Of a stretch of 64,000 nucleotides of DNA, positions 1-13,221 are shown piece by piece. The notes under the pieces are model-generated. The model worked only from the letters and a program-made list of their open reading frames with translations, was not told where the DNA came from and searched no databases. A program made the translations under genes and the position numbers. Positions within the stretch are counted from its first letter, which is position 1. Every line of letters starts with the position of its first letter. The stretch comes from Acridotheres tristis (taxonomy: Eukaryota > Chordata > Aves > Passeriformes > Sturnidae), in NCBI GenBank assembly GCA_037013685.1, contig CM072889.1:12161976-12225975 (forward strand). Direction: 5' to 3'.

Positions 1-1860
1 CTAGAAGTGTTTCTGACTCTTCATTAGTTAGTGAAGTTTGGAACTTTGTGTAATGGTTGTCAGTGTTGTGGGATGGGCAGATAACTGAATATCCACACCT
101 TCTTCTCTCTTGCTTGTCTGGTCTAGTTGTGCAATCTGCCAGCATCTCCACATGTTCAGGGGCCAGCTGTGGTGCCAGAGTTCATCGTGAATATGGAGAT
201 AATGAAAGAGTCTGGAAAACATTTTCAGGATAAACATTTTCCATTTTTGTCTTTTGCTATTTGAGAAACAGAAACTCAAGTACAGCCTTTAAATCTTTTC
301 TTGCTGTATCCTAATGTTTCAAAGGACTTGTAATTTTGGATCTTGACTTGGAAACAATTTAAAGGCGGCTGATTTTCCGAGGCTGGGATTGCTGTGCTTC
401 CTGACTAATCAGACTCTTTAGACATGTCTTAAATTGGGCACTGAAATAATAGCTAGACAAGTGCAAGTAGTTGACTCAGCACTCTGGGGGTTTAGGCAAA
501 GGCACTTACACAGCTCTGGTTGAGTCTGCACACAGCAAGTTATCACTCCTGGGCACACAAGAGGTGAATGATTAAGGCACAGTAAGTCAATCATGGGAAA
601 CCATTAGCCCATGCTCAACCAAGTGGTGTGCTCCAAATGATTGGCCCCTCCTTGAAAAGTGTAGGCCTGTTCTGGTTCAGCCAAGAGGGTCTCCTGCTGA
701 CATGGAGAATGCCTGACATAATAAAACATTTCTTTCTGATACAGTAAAATTCATTATTTATGCTTTCCATATGTGATACTTTAAAGATTCAAGCAGGAGT
801 CTCCACTGACATTAAATGAGGTCTGTTCTCCCACCTAAGTTGCTGATTCTACACCTGCTCCATAACCCAGAGCATGTGAAGTAAAATAGGCAAAGAAAAG
901 TGGGGGCAGCAGCTGTATGTGCATCCCGAGGGAATGGGCATGGTTCTTCCAAATTTCCTGACTTGTTGAGGTTTTTCTGGGGTTTTTTTGTTTGTCTTTG
1001 TGGTTTTCTTTTGTTTTCTTCTTTTTTTTTCTTTTTTTTTTTTTTTGTTTTTGTTTTCATCTGCCAGCAGACAATCATCTGTGCTTGCAATGTAAGCACA
1101 GTCCTGGGCTACCTAGAACAGTTAAAACTGTAGCCAAACAAAAACCCAGTTAAATGCTGAATTTTTGAAAAGAAATTTGACTCATTTCCAAGTTTTTTTT
1201 GTTTTGCTTTTTTTTTTTTTTTGGAAGTATCTTTGCAGGGGTGAATTCTTTATTCTATTGCTCAAATAATTCTTAGAAGTTTGGTCCTTAGCCAGAGGCC
1301 TGTTGACAGTAACACCAGTGTTGGGCTGACTGGCATCATGTATTTCTTGGGGATATTTAAAAGCCCTCTGAGCAGCTCCAAGGCGTGATTAACATTTGAT
1401 TTCTATCTAAGAGAGGAAGAAATTATTCCTCTGTCTTTTTATGGGTGGATAAGGAGCAGTCATTCAGTGATTTACCTGCCTTTTAGGGACAAATCTCTGG
1501 TTCTGGTAGAGATCCGAGGAATCTGACAGGGAAATCACCTCTTTCTTTTTAGCAACCAGTGTGGTGTGTGTGGTGTCACCTTATGTTGCCACTATTTCCA
1601 TAACTTCTCACTGTTCATGTACTATTTTTCAAGAAAAATTTAAATTATGGATAATCTGAGAGTTTCATTTTACAGCTCTTTCCTATAGACGCAAATCAAC
1701 ATCACTCTTTTTCCCATGACTTACAGTTGTTCTTTCTCTTTTTTCCCCTCTCCAATTTTTCATAAGGAGGTTTATCTGAGGTGTTGGTATTTCCTATAAT
1801 AATTTTCTCACTAGTTGCTATGGCAGAGTCTCTAATCTTCTCTCTTCATTTTGTCCTCAG
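1..1860 (+). other. IL1RAPL2: IL1RAPL2 intron, 3' part only
   Basis: This is intronic DNA upstream of the first IL1RAPL2 exon in the window. It ends in a normal acceptor, a pyrimidine-rich run followed by CAG at 1858-1860. It contains two T-rich simple-repeat runs (about 1006-1060 and 1191-1222). The short open frames that cross these runs are low-complexity. I see no other gene or recognisable transposon here. Confidence 0.75.
1006..1060. repeat. T-rich low-complexity tract
   Basis: This is a run of thymines interrupted by single C and G bases. A second, shorter run follows at 1191-1222. Open frames on both strands here read as poly-Phe or poly-Lys and are not genes. Confidence 0.9.
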
Positions 1861-1990
1861 GAAATCCACTGACTGTGGCCTGCAAAGCTTTCTTTGGATT
1901 CAGTGGAGAATCAGGCCCCATGATCTACTGGATGAAAGGGGAAAAATTCATAGAAGAATTAGAAGGTCACATTAGAGAAGGCGAAGTCAG
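1861..1990 (+). CDS. IL1RAPL2: IL1RAPL2 coding exon: first half of third Ig-like domain
   Basis: This internal exon of IL1RAPL2, an IL-1-receptor-family membrane protein of neurons, is flanked by CAG at 1858-1860 and a GT donor at 1991. It is 130 nt long. It begins with the last two bases of a codon and ends with two bases of the next, which the 8799 exon completes as Arg. The product starts NPLTVACKAFFGF and includes IYWMKGEKFIEEL. The Cys in TVACK is the first cysteine of the Ig fold, and the Trp in YWMKGEKF is the core tryptophan. The family signature WMKGEKFIE is shared by IL1RAPL1 and IL1RAPL2; EEL-GHIREGE favours IL1RAPL2 over IL1RAPL1. Exons for the signal peptide and Ig1-2 lie left of the window. 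By family gene structure this is probably exon 7 of 11, which is inference. Confidence 0.93.
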
Positions 1991-4900
1991 GTACTTTTTG
2001 GATTATTTACTGTTAAAAATACTGTATGTCCCACAAATCTGTTGGATTGACAAGTTTTTAATTGAAAGTGGAAATAATTTTCTGTCCAAAGACTGATGGA
2101 TGACTTGGAGCCAGGGCTGTGTGAGTTGCTCTCTCTCTCTCCTTTGTAGCACGTACACTCTAAAGATGGAGTAGTTTGTGTATGTGACTGAACATGTGTT
2201 ACCAAATTCCCCTGATGGCTGGCAGCTGAAGCATCTCCTGAGTGTTCTGGGGCTTGATTTTAGCCCTGTGTGGGAATGGTGCTGTCCACTGCAGCCATGC
2301 TGTGGGACCTGCCTTGGCAAGATAACATCCATTTCAGCACCACTGTTCACCTTGAAGACAAATGGTCTCCTGTCAAAGCCACCACACTTTTCTCTTCTCC
2401 TGAGTGCGTTGTGTGTGTGTGATAGAGCTCTCAGTGTGCCTTAACCAGAGCCTTCCAGAAACAGGGTTTGTTCCTCCAGGCTTAACATATAAGGGAGAGG
2501 AAGGAGTGGCTGTTCAATATCCAACTTGTACTTGACTTTTTCCCAATTGCTGGTTATCACTTGATGTAAAGAAAACACACTTCTGTCCTCATGAACTCTC
2601 ATGGAATTTGCACCTAACAGCACCTTATTTTCTTCCTTAATAATTACTGATTATTGTTCTTTGAGCAAAGATTAAGTCATGGTTATACTATGGACAAGGT
2701 GGTCCCCAGCTCCTATAGATACAATGAATATAAATTATGATACAATAAAAATGGATTATAAAGAAAATCAAGGTCCTTTTGCTTTCCAGTGCACATTTTT
2801 TTAATCTCGTGTCTGACTTTTTTGGTTTTTGTAAAGGTGATTTTGGAGAGCAAGAGGAAAGAGGTTCCTTTGCTTTATTACTGGATCAATAATGTGAAGT
2901 TCAGCCATTTAGTCACGAGTGGTTAAGATACACTTAATTGCGCACAGATGAAATTTATCTTATATTGCCATTGTCCAGTCCTCTTTTGTGCTTCTGATCA
3001 CAAAAAGCAATTATTGGAAACTTTTGCCTTTTTAAGTAATCAGCACTTTATGACATCATGTTCTCTCTGGTGTGTATACATATAAACAGAGTGATTTTGG
3101 TCGTGTTCTTCCCCTGCATCAGGAGAATCTGAGGTTTGTATTTAAAGAGTGCTCCAGCTTTAGTGCAGTTCAAAACTTCTCCTTTATGTACATTTATTAG
3201 TGAAACTGAGTTTGAAAAGGCTGTTACTTGTCCTTTGTTCTGCCATCTCATTGCACATTCATGTTTCAAATTAATTTGTGACAAGTCGCTTTTCTCATTC
3301 CACTAAAGTGCTTTGAGTAAGTTTACAGACCCTTCACAATTCAGTGAATCTTCTCTTCAGGAATGCTACTTATCCCATACCTAATCTCCTGTGATCGCTG
3401 CCAGCATTTAAAACAGCATTTTCCAAAACATACTGCATCATTACCAGCAGTGCCCCAGTCCATCCCTTTTTTATTTAGAAGTATCTCTATGGCAACTGAA
3501 GTGGTAACTTTTTGCAAAAGATTTTCTGTCTGTAACAGCTCTTGTTTTTGTGTTCCATTACAGGTATGCTGCTTTCAGGGGAACTAAGCAGCACTAATTA
3601 TTCTGTCAGTGCCCTGAGGCAGCCCACATCTTCCACCCAGTTGTATTTATTGATGTATTTAAAAATTGTCATGTGTGTTTCAAATTTGATGAGCCACGGT
3701 GAACTTGCTGGTTAGATGCCTTTTTCATCAGTTTGCTTCTCTATGGTGTTACCAGGACATTTCATTTTAAGAAGCTAAGAGTTGTGCAGAATTGTTACAG
3801 CCAGAACAAGATACTCCATGGGCTGTCCCTTTGGCACACTTTAACTCTGCATCCCCTATCTTGAATTAGTTCACAAATTTAGTAGCACTCTGAATTTACG
3901 GTGCTGTCCTTACACTGGACTGTGCCCATCCATTGTGTTGCTAGATTTTCTGTGTATGATGAGAGTTCAGGTTTGCAAATGGATGATGTGTGGAAGCACA
4001 AACCACCATCCTCAGTGTGCATGCTTAGCACTCACTGTGCTGCCTTGAAAGCACTAAAATAAGGATGCATGTAACCTGAGCCTTCCTGTTCATATCAAAT
4101 CCGTGGAACTGGGTTTTAGTAAGCACACTTCACCAAGAGTAATATTTGTATAGCTCTGGGCTCCTCAGTATTTATTAGGCCTTTTTACAAAGCCTCATAA
4201 TAAAAAGTAACTCATCAGCATTGCAAGGGTTGGAGGCAATGATTCCCTGTCTGAGCTGCCCCCTTGCCTTCCCTTGAATTAAGATCCCCAGGGGTTAGAC
4301 ATGCATGGGGGGAAAGGAGGAAGAGACTTGGCTTGCCAGATGGGTTTTTCACAGCAGTAATAAAAATGTCATGTAAATTGAACCGGAGTTATTAAAGAAG
4401 GAATCAGAGTCTTTAAGCATGTCTGCAGACTTCTCACTTCTACCTAATTATCAAAGCAGCCCACAGCAAATTTCAACACCAGCTCTCTGCCATGGCAAAG
4501 TATTTTCAGACATAAGTATTGCTCTCTCAGCCACCTGTGAGTTGCTTTTTTTCTTCTTCAGGCAGCACTGCAGAATAGTCATAATGCTCATCTTGTAAAG
4601 TATGTTTGTCCTTGTTTTGTCTCTCTTGTCCATTTTTAAAGTAGAAATAGTTTAACTCATCCTAGAGGCATGAAAAAAGGTGAACGGGGACATTTTGAAT
4701 GGCAGCCTTATTTTTTCTGGTTGATTTATCACCCACAGGAGTCAATGGATGGTTATGAAACACTCAGACAAGATGAGGATGTTGTTTTCTGTTAGGAGGG
4801 GGTGCTGGGGGCAGGAGGCAGAGCTCCCATGGCTGCCTGGATAATGTGCTGGGTACTTTGCAGTGAAGTATGGAAGCAACAGTCCTCTCTTGAAAAGCTT

Positions 4901-6667
4901 ATACTACTCAATTAGACAAATTCAAGGCAGAGAGCAAGAAACACAATGCAGGAAGGTGAGAGGGGAGGTCACTGTTGTGCTGCCAGTGGAATGACTTTGC
5001 TTTGGAGAGGAACTTGTGTGCACACAGATCTGTCCTTTCATCTGCAGCCTGTTGTTGAGGAGTTAGAAGGAAAGGAGCAGACTTCATAACCCTGTTCACA
5101 GTCCAGATCCTCAGCTTTATAAAGAATAAAAGTTTCCTTTTTGCTAAGTCCCAGCTCTCATGCAGTTAGTAAATATTTGAAATTAATTCCTTGATCCTGC
5201 AGAGTGACCAAAGTGAAGCTTTTGTATGGCTTTGTTATCTGTGGTCATACAAAGAAAAGTTTAGGAAAATATGGTCTCAAAGTAAAAGTGTTTTAAATTC
5301 AGATTCAACTTAGTGCAGATAGGCACTGGAAAAATATGACCAAGGATTTGAAAAATCCAAGCCATTTCATAATTTTCAAAGAAAGCATTTCTATTCTGTA
5401 ATGACACTTCCTTTTTAAAATTCATATTCTTACCTGAAAATTATTCACTAGACAAAATGTTTTGTTTCAGATCAGATAAAATGCTTCAACATGAAGAAAA
5501 AGACAGCACTAAAAGTGTTGTTTTTGTATCACCCACCTTTTATTTCTCTCTTTCCATCCTGTTTGTTGTGAGTTGTCAAACACCATTGATTTAGCTATGC
5601 ATTAAATGTTGTAATTACTCTTACAGTTTGTTCAGCAGCCCAGAAAGAGTGAGTTATTATTTTCTCCACTTGTGGGAGCTGGCATGTGTTGACAGTGATG
5701 CTGCTGAAGTTTCTCCCACCTCAGATGGGGTCAAGAGCTTCATCTTCTGAGTGTGCAGCAAATGCTCTTGCACCTTTAAGGTCTTATTAGTTGATATTAT
5801 ATTCCTTTTCTAACCCAAAAATACTGTGCTCCATGTTCTCTGAACCAACAACAATTAATTAACTAATGCAATTAATTAAGGGCTGCATATGTATTAAAAA
5901 ATGCAGGTGACCAACTGTGCATTTCTATGGCAGTAATCTAAGTGTAGAGTAATGGTTAAAAGAAAAAAGAAGAAAAAAATGAAAAAGCAGGAATGGAAGG
6001 TTTAACACCACAAAGAGTTTTTTACACTTTGCTGCCAGCATAATGCTTAAATGTTTGTCAGCATTTTCATGATAGATCCCACTCTAAAGAATTCCCTTGC
6101 TAAAAATTGCTATTAGAAGATACGTAGGAGAAAAAGTCTCAGTCCCAATATATTGGATATTCTTTTTTTATGAAAGCTCCTCTTTAGCTGATCATGTATA
6201 ATTTAAATTTAGGTGAAGGGTCAGTTATTCTATTTTACATACATGTAGTTTAGATATAGATAAAAATAACAGTTTCTTCTATCTTACTGTAACATGTCTT
6301 CTTTTTTCTTTCTGTGTAAAATATCCTGATTGCAGTAAACAAGAAGATCTGAACACTCACAGAATGCTCCGGATTAGTTTCCCAGATATCTTCTCTGTTG
6401 ATGATTACATTGTTCCTTGCAGCATGATTTGTAGACCAAAAGTTATTGGGCATGCTGTTTACCAGCAGAGAAGAGTGGCTTTCCTGAGTCTTTATATAGA
6501 TAGAGGAGAATAATCAGTAAATGAGAATTGATTTATTTCACTCCCAGTCATTTAGTCTGAGTATGCAAACGGACCAGGCTTTCTGAGGAGGTTTTCTTCT
6601 GGCCAGAAATTATGCAAATTCAACCTTTCCTCCATTATTTCACCACTTGGACTCTGGACCAGAATTT

Positions 6668-6750
6668 TAAAAAAGAGAAAAAAGAAAAAAGAAAAAAAAT
6701 ATATAATCAATGAGAATTAATTTGAAGGGAGAAAAAAAAAAAAAGAAAGA
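6668..6750. repeat. A-rich low-complexity tract
   Basis: Two purine-rich runs (A with scattered G) surround a short AT segment. This is simple sequence with no coding content. It may be an old poly-A or microsatellite remnant. Confidence 0.75.
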
Positions 6751-6961
6751 TGCAATCCAAGTTTCCAAATGCAACACACACACATGTAGTTTTTTAAACT
6801 AATGTTTTTCCACTTGCTTTTTTGCAAGTTATGCTGCCACAGTGAAAGAGGCTAAATTGTTATAGATGCTTGGTGCCTCTTCTGAGTTACTGCAGAGATG
6901 TGTTTATAGCAGTCAGGCTTGCATTTTTGATTGTCTGGTGCAGTGCCCTCATACTTCACTT

Positions 6962-7584
6962 TTCACAGAATTCACAGAATGACTGGGTTGGAAGGGACCT
7001 TAAAGGTCATCAAGTCCAACCCATGCCCTGACACCTCAACTAGACCATGGCACCAAGTGCCACATCCAGTCTTTTTTTAAATACATCCAGGGATGGTGAC
7101 TCCAGCATCTCCCCAGGCAGACAATTCCAGTACTTGATCACTCTTTCCATAAAAAGCTTTTTCCTGATACCCAGCCTGTATTTCCCTTGGTGCAGCTTGA
7201 GACTGTCCCCTCTCATTCTGCTTGGAGAAAGAGACCAACCCCACCTGACCACAGCCACCTTTCAGGCAGCTGCAGAGTGACAAGGTCTTACCTGAGTCTC
7301 ATTTTCTCCAGGCTGAACAACCCCAGCTCCCTCGGCCGTTCCTCACAGGGTTTGTGTTCCAAGCCCCTCACCAGCCTCGTTGCCTCCTCTGGACGCGCTC
7401 AAGCGTCTCAAGGTCCTTCCTAAACTGAGGGGACAGAACTGGACACAGCACTCAAAGTGTGGCCTCAGCAGTGCTGAGTGCAGGGGAAGAATGACCTCCC
7501 TGCTCCTGCTGGCCACACTATTCCTGATACAGGCCATTGGTCACCAAGGCACACTGCTGGCTCATGTTCAGTCTGCTGTTGACT
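6962..7584 (-). mobile_element. CR1 LINE fragment, 3' end, minus orientation
   Basis: This is the 3' part of a CR1 (chicken repeat 1) non-LTR retrotransposon inserted opposite to IL1RAPL2. The left edge has the typical CR1 3'-terminal short direct repeats (CACAGAATTCACAGAAT), followed by the conserved GGGTTGGAAGGGACCTTAAA block. The right part still matches the CR1 reverse-transcriptase gene end and breaks off near 7584. All frames are short and broken, so it is a dead, 5'-truncated copy. Open frames on both strands here are repeat-derived. CR1 is the dominant transposon of bird genomes. Confidence 0.92.
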
Positions 7585-8798
7585 GATTTTTTGATTTGTT
7601 TTCAATTTGTTTGGAGTTCCATGGATGTCATGTGAAATCACATACATAAGGAAATGTGTGTACACAAAATGTCCTTGGTTTATAATAGAGAAGCTTGGGA
7701 TTTGCTATTACTGACACATGGGAATGTCTCCAGCAGCAGTTTCCATCCAGAGAAGGAGCACTCTGGTTCATTATTTCCTGTCCAGTTTCCTCCTCTCAGT
7801 CTTGGGAGAAATTTTTTTTTTTTTGTGAACTTGACTTTTATTTATACACTTACCTCACAGTGCTGCACACAGTCTTTTCAGAGAGCAGACTCACTGAAGT
7901 GCCATGTACAGTGGTGAGTTGACAGGTGTCTGTGAGGGCACCCCACGTTTTCTGTTTACCCTCTTGTGCAGCATTGCACAAACAGGATCAAATTAACCTG
8001 GTGCATTTCACTTGATGTTACATTTCCCTGTTTAAAGGAGCAGCAACATTTTCTTGAGCAAGTGATAAGCCTTTCAGGATAATAGGGCATTGTATTTTTA
8101 CACTTCATGTCAGCAGCAGAAAACTTGAATTTACTTTGCATTCTTTTTAATATTCACATGAGAACAATGACGTGAAAAGGCTATACCTCTGGCCTGAAAG
8201 TCTGCTAGAACTTTTTTTCCATTTAAGGGGATTTTGCATGTCTCCTCTTTCCTCTCAAAGGAGCAGAGGGCTCTTGTTCTTGACACTTTCCCTCAAAAAT
8301 CAGGATCTAGCCCCAGGAAATAGAGGAAAATTTCAGAGAGTAGCACAGCTCTTTTTGTTGATTTTCCAGACTGAATTAAAATGTATCACAATACCCAGCC
8401 TTTAAATTGCCCTGTAATTTGTTCACTGATGGCTTAGTAGCACATCCTGCTTCTGGAAAATGGTTATTTGTCACTTCTTTTAAAAGAAGCATTGTTTTTA
8501 GCATTTAATTCTGATGGAGCCAAGGTAAAGAAGCCACTCATAACCATTGTGCTCATGGCCACTCTTCCTGCACTTGGTTCAGCTCCTTACTAGACATGGC
8601 AAGAGAAAAAGCCTTCTGGTGGTCATGAAAAATGCCTCTGTGAAGCCTCTTTCAGCCAACATGAGTCTCCTTTTAGGTCCTTCTCCAGAAGTGAAGGAGC
8701 CCAAGGAACATTGGTGTTTTGCTGAGAAATATAGTGCTTTTGGGAATCTGCCATCTGTATTAATTCAGTTAAAGCAAAGGCTCTATCCTTCCTTTCAG

Positions 8799-8944
8799 AC
8801 TCCTCAGAGAACATCTTGGAGAAAAAGAAGTTGAGTTGACATTGATCTTTGATGCTGTAGAGGAGGCAGACCTGGCTAACTACACATGTCACGTGGAGAA
8901 CAGAAATGGACGGAAACATGCCAGTGTTCTTCTGCGCAAAAAAG
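8799..8944 (+). CDS. IL1RAPL2: IL1RAPL2 coding exon: second half of third Ig-like domain
   Basis: This 146-nt exon completes the third extracellular Ig domain. It follows CAG at 8796-8798 and ends before GTAATT at 8945. Its first base completes an Arg codon from the 1861 exon, and its last base starts an Asp codon finished at 14051. The product reads [20 protein letters not shown], then the [19 protein letters not shown] motif. NYTC carries the second Ig cysteine and a potential N-glycosylation site (N-Y-T), and DLANYTC is the usual D-x-x-x-Y-x-C pattern. The sequence is close to the IL1RAPL2 form of the family (LGEKEVEL). The reading frame stays open for 97 codons past the donor, described in the findings. 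Confidence 0.94.
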
Positions 8945-9989
8945 GTAATTTGTCCTTTTTAGTTATCTGTGACCTCACCTGCCTCACCAACACCTCAGTC
9001 ACAGGTCCTGCTGACCCATCTGAGCCAGGCTGGATTAGTGTGTGCCTGCTTGGAGCTGAAGTGTGCTTGTGTACAGCTTCAGTTTACCATTTGTGGAAGA
9101 ACAAAGTAATGAATTGTTCTTCGATGTCTGGCAAATTTGCCTTGCAGGTGATGCACTTGCCTGAAATACAGTCACCCATAAGACACCAAGAATCAGGAGA
9201 AGTATTTTGGACTAAACAATCTATGAATTTGACCTAGAATTGACTGACTAGGCCAGTTAAAACGTACATTTCTTAGAACAGGTGTCCTGGCAGTGAAGCA
9301 GATGTTCTCATGTTTCTCCATTTCCTGGCTTTGTGTTTTAAATTGAAAACTTTAAGCTGTCTTCATGCATCTTGATTTCTAACTGCATCAGGAATGAAAA
9401 CGTGCAGTGGAAGCTACAAATACATGGAGACTTACCCCATCATGGTTGTCTTGCTTTATGCTATTCCTGAATGGGGAACACCGCTACTGACAAATTATCT
9501 ATAGGAGAAAGGAAACCCTTTGGATTTGATTGTGCCAAATTTAAAAGTGCTACTGTGTTCTGTGTTTGAAAAAGTCATTGTCAAAGGAGTGTAACAGTAT
9601 CTCACGGCAGTTCTTCTGTTGTTTGTTCAGTCAGCTCTCCTATTCATAAGTGGGCTGAAATTGGAATTGGATGCTGAGCTCTCTGCGATACAATGTATTA
9701 GGAAATGCAAAAGCTGTAAGGTAGTAATTGTTGGGAAAGCAGAGGAGGGTTCCAGGAAATCACAGAGCATCAGCACAGGAGATTGACTAAAGAGTTGATA
9801 CATTGTTCAGATCTCTGCCATCATTCTTGGACGTGAATTATTGTGCCAAAACAGGAGAAGAATTGTTTTCATGAGGCAAACCTGAAAGGGCAGTTCCAGT
9901 CCTTTGTGTGCTTTCACTGCAGCAAAGTTGGACTAAAGGAATGTTGATCTATCAGATCATGCTACTATCTACTACAAACTTACATCCAG

Positions 9990-10304
9990 GAGGGCAGGAA
10001 GGCTCTGCAGAGGGATCTGGACCAGCTGGATCCGTGGGCTGAAGCCAATTGTATGAGGCTCCACAAGGCAAAGTGCTTGGTCCTGCTCTTGGGTCACAGC
10101 AAGCTTCAGGCTGGGGCAGAGGGGCTGAAAAGCTGCCAGGTGACAAAGGATCTGGGGATGCTGGAATCACCATCCCTGAAGGGATTTGAAAGCCATGGAG
10201 GTGTGGACATGGTTTAGTGGTGGGTTTGGCAGTGCCAGGTTAATGGCTGGACTCAATCATCTGGGAGGTATCTTCCAACCAAAACAATTCTACAATTCTA
10301 TGAT
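9990..10304 (+). mobile_element. CR1 LINE fragment, internally deleted
   Basis: This short CR1 copy is in the same orientation as IL1RAPL2. The left half matches the end of the CR1 polymerase gene (the segment around GGATCTGGACCAGCTGGATC). Near 10160 it jumps to the CR1 3' UTR (GACATGGTTTAGTGG). It ends in the diagnostic terminal repeats AATTCTACAATTCTATGAT at about 10286-10304. The missing middle indicates an internal deletion. It has no coding capacity. Confidence 0.88.
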
Positions 10305-11569
10305 CTAAACTGACAGGTTGTCACAACTTTAATTAGTGAATCTGATCATCATGGTGAAGGATTAGTCTCTCTAGAACTCAAAAAGCATTGTACCTTTCCT
10401 TCCACTGAGCCTCATAAATAAAAAACTGATAGTAAGTAAGTATATCTCTGTTGGCACTGGTAAATGTTCTGCATGCATATAGTAGAATAACAAGCTAGGT
10501 TTATTTATAACAAAAAAATGCAGATATTTCAGAGCTCTGCTGAAATTATGGAAGAAGCACTGCTGAGTACAGAATTTGGAGGTGGAAAGGATCACTTTGC
10601 AACTACTATTTCATTTCTCTCTGCGTTGTGGCTGTAGAAAACTTATATTCCCCTCAGGCACTCTCAGTAGTTGATTTTCAAGCTATTAAAGTGTCATTTA
10701 AAATAACCACTGTATTTTACTGTGTCCTTTGACTGCCTGTCCCATTGTCCTGTTTGTTATTTATTAAGTTCTCACAAATACTTGACCAAACTTTTCCTTT
10801 CTGCAACTTGATTTAATTGCTTCTTATCCTAACTTTCTCTGCTTTAGATTTTACTCTAGATATTCATGAGTCAGGAAATACTACTGTATTTACTGAGCCA
10901 GGACAAGATTTAGGGCAGAACTTGCAGAAAGCTGTTGACCAGCATCCCTTGTGTCAAAGAAGGGATTTCTACTGCAGTGTGTTGCAGCACAGATCTCTCA
11001 GTTAGAGAATTCCCCCTCCCTCCAAGATCTTACCTGTCAAGAGCTGCATTATCCATGTTTGACAGGAGGCACTTGTAGTTCTGTTTTGTCTCTAGTCCTG
11101 CCTTCTGTTCTGTTTTTTCCTGGCTTGGATGAAAAACAGCAATAAACCCAAAATCTAAGTTGTAGATGTTGTATAAGATTTTCTAGAGTTCTTGTTTTGA
11201 CATCAGATGGTTATTTTTAGCACATAATTTGCTTTGAAAAAAAAAGAAAAATTGTCTGTTCAAGAGTTTCAGGGAAAGTATATTAAAGTTTTTTGCTGTA
11301 TTACTGGTACAGTCCCCACAAACCTTCAGGAGAATACAGGAGTTTGCAGAGCTCCAGTGTAGCAGTAGCCCCAGAGCCTGTGCCATCATTTAGGATTATT
11401 TTTATTGTTGGAGGTTTTCACCTGAAAAAGAACCAAATCCAGTTTAAAACTCTTAAGCTTCCAATGCAAAGACAGAATCAGACATGCTCCTAAGACCTGG
11501 ACATAACTATCTGCTGTCACATTCTTCTTTACTGCCTTAGTTTTCTGGACAATCCTGGGTTTGGTTTGC

Positions 11570-11628
11570 TTTTCTTTTTTCTTTTTTTTTTTTTTCTTTT
11601 TTTTTCTTTTTTTTCTTTTTTTTTTTTT
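11570..11628. repeat. T-rich (CTTTTTTTT)n tract
   Basis: This is a pyrimidine run of T stretches separated by single C residues. The minus-strand open frame across it is poly-Lys and not a gene. Confidence 0.9.
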
Positions 11629-13221
11629 GCTCTGGGCTGTCATAGCATATTTGGTGCTCAAATAACATGGAAATGCAATATACACCCAGTTGTCCCTTAG
11701 TTGTGGGAATAGTTCAGGATTCCCTTCAAAAGGGTTTGAAAACAGTCCAGCATTTTAGTGACTGAAGTCTACATAGTCTATAATAGAACTATTCTGAAAG
11801 ATAAATAACTTGTCAGAAACCACAGAATAAAGTCAGACCATGCTTTTAGTGGCAAGAAGTAGTGAACTGAGATAAAAGTAAATATTATGATGACTTTTCC
11901 TCACTATTTTTTCAAGGAGGCTGCCTTTAATTAAGACATGCAAGGAACTAATTTTAGGAGGTTGGGTTTGATATTGATACATCACTAAATTATGAGGAAC
12001 TTCTAAAACATAGTTGTCTGTCATTTATTGGGTATTTATGAGGCTTTTGCTATTTTCAGGACCATGATCTTCTGTAATATGTATAATATGTTGTGGCAAG
12101 GTCCTTCTACATTATTTTATATTAGAGACTATCAATATTATTAGCTATTTTTCAGTCACTCTTACAGCACAGAGATGAGATTCAGCTTCTTTTCTAGTGT
12201 TGGGTATGCTGCTTCCTTATTTGTCTCAATGAGGACCACTTGAGGAGGAAGGAATTAATCAGATGCCAAGACTAAGTAGAGTAGGCAGGAAAATTGAACA
12301 TCCTGGGTTTTTCTCATTGCCTCCACTTTGGAATGGAAATAAGGAGAGCTCAAAAGCCTTGGCTTTCTGCCTCCTTATGTCTGTCCTCTAGGAGAATTCA
12401 TGGGGCAGAAGGACAAATACTGGACATGTAAAAGCTGATCAATTTTGCCTTTTGAGCTGGATTTTGTGGGATTGCCTAATACCCTGCCATTCCCCCTACC
12501 AAAAGTGTACACAACTCTGTTCCTCTGTGTGGGCTGCAAGGCTCAGCATTTTCTTTCCTTCCAAGCTGGCAGCTTTGCCATCATCTAAATTTCCTAGCAA
12601 AAAAAGATTCAATGTAATTTAAAAAAAACTTCCCCTCAAAAGTGATTTTAACCAACTCTGTTCTCCGTTTGCCTAGATTTATCCCCCAGAGCACATGCAG
12701 CTTTATCCTGCAGTGTAGTAGAAGTCCCATGAATTCCCTGTGTTCTCAGAGAGATTAAGTAGCTATTATAATAGACTTTTTCCATTTATTAGTCCATGAC
12801 TTCTTGCCAGACAGACATCAGAGATACTGTGGACTGGGAATAGCTTGACATCTGATGTTAATTATTGAAATACAAGGCATGGCGAGGCAAGAATAACCCC
12901 CAAAGATACGCAACTAATTTGCTTTTTATCTTGAAAGTGACACAAGTGACATACGAGTAATATTTTCTGACCTAAGTTTTAGAAGTGTAAAGATCACAAA
13001 AGCTTTGTCCCTCCTGTATTAGTTTGGCAACTTCTCACTGTGTTTGTCACAGCAGCAATATCTTCATGACGTCTTATCTGAACTAATACAGGCTGTGAGA
13101 GTCAAATTGTCATCCCCTGTCTTTTATGGCTAAGTAATATGCCAGGTGGTGTTAGGAGCAATATTACTTTCAGAGGACATTTCAGGATAAAGAGCAATGC
13201 TGTTCTCTTGCATCAGATGGA

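Larger units (their letters stand above)
1991..8798 (+). other. IL1RAPL2: IL1RAPL2 intron, 6.8 kb
   Basis: This intron lies between the two exons of the third Ig domain. It contains an A-rich tract (6668-6750) and one CR1 LINE fragment in opposite orientation (6962-7584). The rest is AT-rich unique sequence with no recognisable gene. The acceptor is a pyrimidine tract plus CAG at 8796-8798. Confidence 0.8.
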
